From contig JAJDBI010000091.1 of the NCBI GenBank assembly GCA_029261435.1, forward strand, positions 1-5,353: 5,353 bases of DNA. Reading direction: 5' to 3'. Source of the stretch: Nitrospinaceae bacterium (lineage in GTDB: Bacteria > Nitrospinota > Nitrospinia > Nitrospinales > VA-1). A program made the translations under genes and the position numbers. Numbering within the stretch: position 1 is the stretch's first letter; each line of letters opens with the position of its first letter. Below the pieces are notes generated by a model. That model saw only the letters and a list, made by a program, of their open reading frames with translations, ran no database searches and was not told the origin of the DNA. Positions 4,888 through 5,353 of the stretch are shown piece by piece.

Positions 4888-5353
4888 ATGGAAGAAGGAA
4901 AAAAACTAGTTGTACTGACCCACGGCGGGGCCGGTTCCGACCCGGCTCATGCCGACGGAACCGCTATCGCAGGGCAAATGTGCATGATATCTCTGCAAAC
5001 GGGTGAAGCCATCATCGATGCGGCCTGTCAGGCAGTCGCCACACTGGAAGATGACGGACGCTTCAACGCGGGTATCGGATCACATAAACGCAGTGACGGA
5101 ACTGTTGAGATGGACGCTTCGTGCATGGACAGTTCCGGCACATTCGGTGCTGTAGCCGCGTTAGACGGATTCAAAAATCCCGTCCACGTAGCGCGCCTTG
5201 TCAGTCAGTCTGAATACCGCATCCTGGCAGGAAGAGGAGCGGCGGAGTTTGCTTTGAATCAAGGGTGCCAACCCGTTACTCCCGATGAAATTGGCAATAC
5301 AGGAAAAGATTTTTCCACCACCGACACAGTCGGGTGTGTGGTCCGGGTGGGGG
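4888..5353 (+). CDS. Isoaspartyl peptidase / type III L-asparaginase, N-terminal 155 residues (cut by window end)
   Basis: The gene is open from the ATG at 4888-4890 to the end of the window; family members are about 300 residues, so roughly half is seen. These are Ntn-hydrolases that cleave themselves and then hydrolyse isoaspartyl dipeptides and asparagine. Visible motifs are THGGAG (11-16), IDAACQAVATLEDDGRFNAGIGS (43-65 region), DGTVEMDAS (70-78), GAVAALDGFKNPVHVARLV (87-105), and TTDTVGCV near the end. T147 in D-T-V-G is the expected autoproteolysis site and N-terminal nucleophile of the beta chain, so the alpha chain is complete and intact here. AGAGGA lies about 10 bases before the ATG. 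There is no signal peptide, so a cytosolic enzyme is expected. No functional link to the neighbouring divergent gene is evident. Confidence 0.9.
   Translation, partial: MEEGKKLVVLTHGGAGSDPAHADGTAIAGQMCMISLQTGEAIIDAACQAVATLEDDGRFNAGIGSHKRSDGTVEMDASCMDSSGTFGAVAALDGFKNPVHVARLVSQSEYRILAGRGAAEFALNQGCQPVTPDEIGNTGKDFSTTDTVGCVVRVG

Noticed and set aside
1..5353. tRNA, rRNA, CRISPR array, insertion sequence or prophage genes
   Set aside because: No cloverleaf, regularly spaced repeats, transposase motifs or terminal inverted repeats were seen. The only repeats are the short operator-like boxes.

Overview
The window is a chromosomal stretch of moderate GC, estimated by eye in the low-to-mid 40s percent, from a Gram-negative-type bacterium. 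Two proteins carry Sec-type signal peptides, and no phage, transposon, plasmid or CRISPR sequence is visible. The gene mix and composition would suit an environmental lineage such as Nitrospinota or a deltaproteobacterium-like group. That placement is a weak inference, because no marker gene in the window fixes the taxon.

Layout. (1) Positions 1-171 (+) hold the last 56 codons of purD. (2) A run of five minus-strand genes fills 299-3411 and reads from right to left: a His-rich periplasmic protein built of two tandem copies of one domain; a MerR-type regulator with a cobalamin-binding half (CarH/LitR type); a CbiX/SirB-family sirohydrochlorin chelatase; a small exported protein of unknown function; and a small zinc-finger protein. 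The gaps are 36, 11, 9 and 42 bases, so they probably form one operon, with a candidate hairpin terminator at 256-295. (3) Positions 3412-3745 form a 334-base, AT-rich divergent intergenic region. It contains a promoter-like sequence for the operon, several copies of TTAGACAA including a 14-bp perfect inverted repeat, and on the other side a hairpin-rich leader. (4) Positions 3746-4249 (+) encode a stand-alone DUF523 (TudS-like) protein. (5) Positions 4346-4729 (-) encode a two-TM protein with an N-terminal zinc ribbon. (6) Positions 4888-5353 (+) encode the N-terminal half of an isoaspartyl peptidase/type III asparaginase, cut by the window end just past its catalytic threonine.

How the genes may work together. 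The five-gene operon is the interesting part. A regulator that should bind cobalamin, and perhaps sense light, sits directly beside a chelatase of the family that inserts cobalt or iron into sirohydrochlorin. Both follow an exported protein with two HxxHDH metal-ligand motifs. The repeated TTAGACAA sites overlap the operon's own promoter-like sequence, which is what an autoregulated CarH/MerR operon would show. The proposal is a B12- or light-responsive operon for metal or tetrapyrrole handling. The domain calls are well supported. The light or cobalt signal, the operator assignment and any functional link between the gene products are inference.
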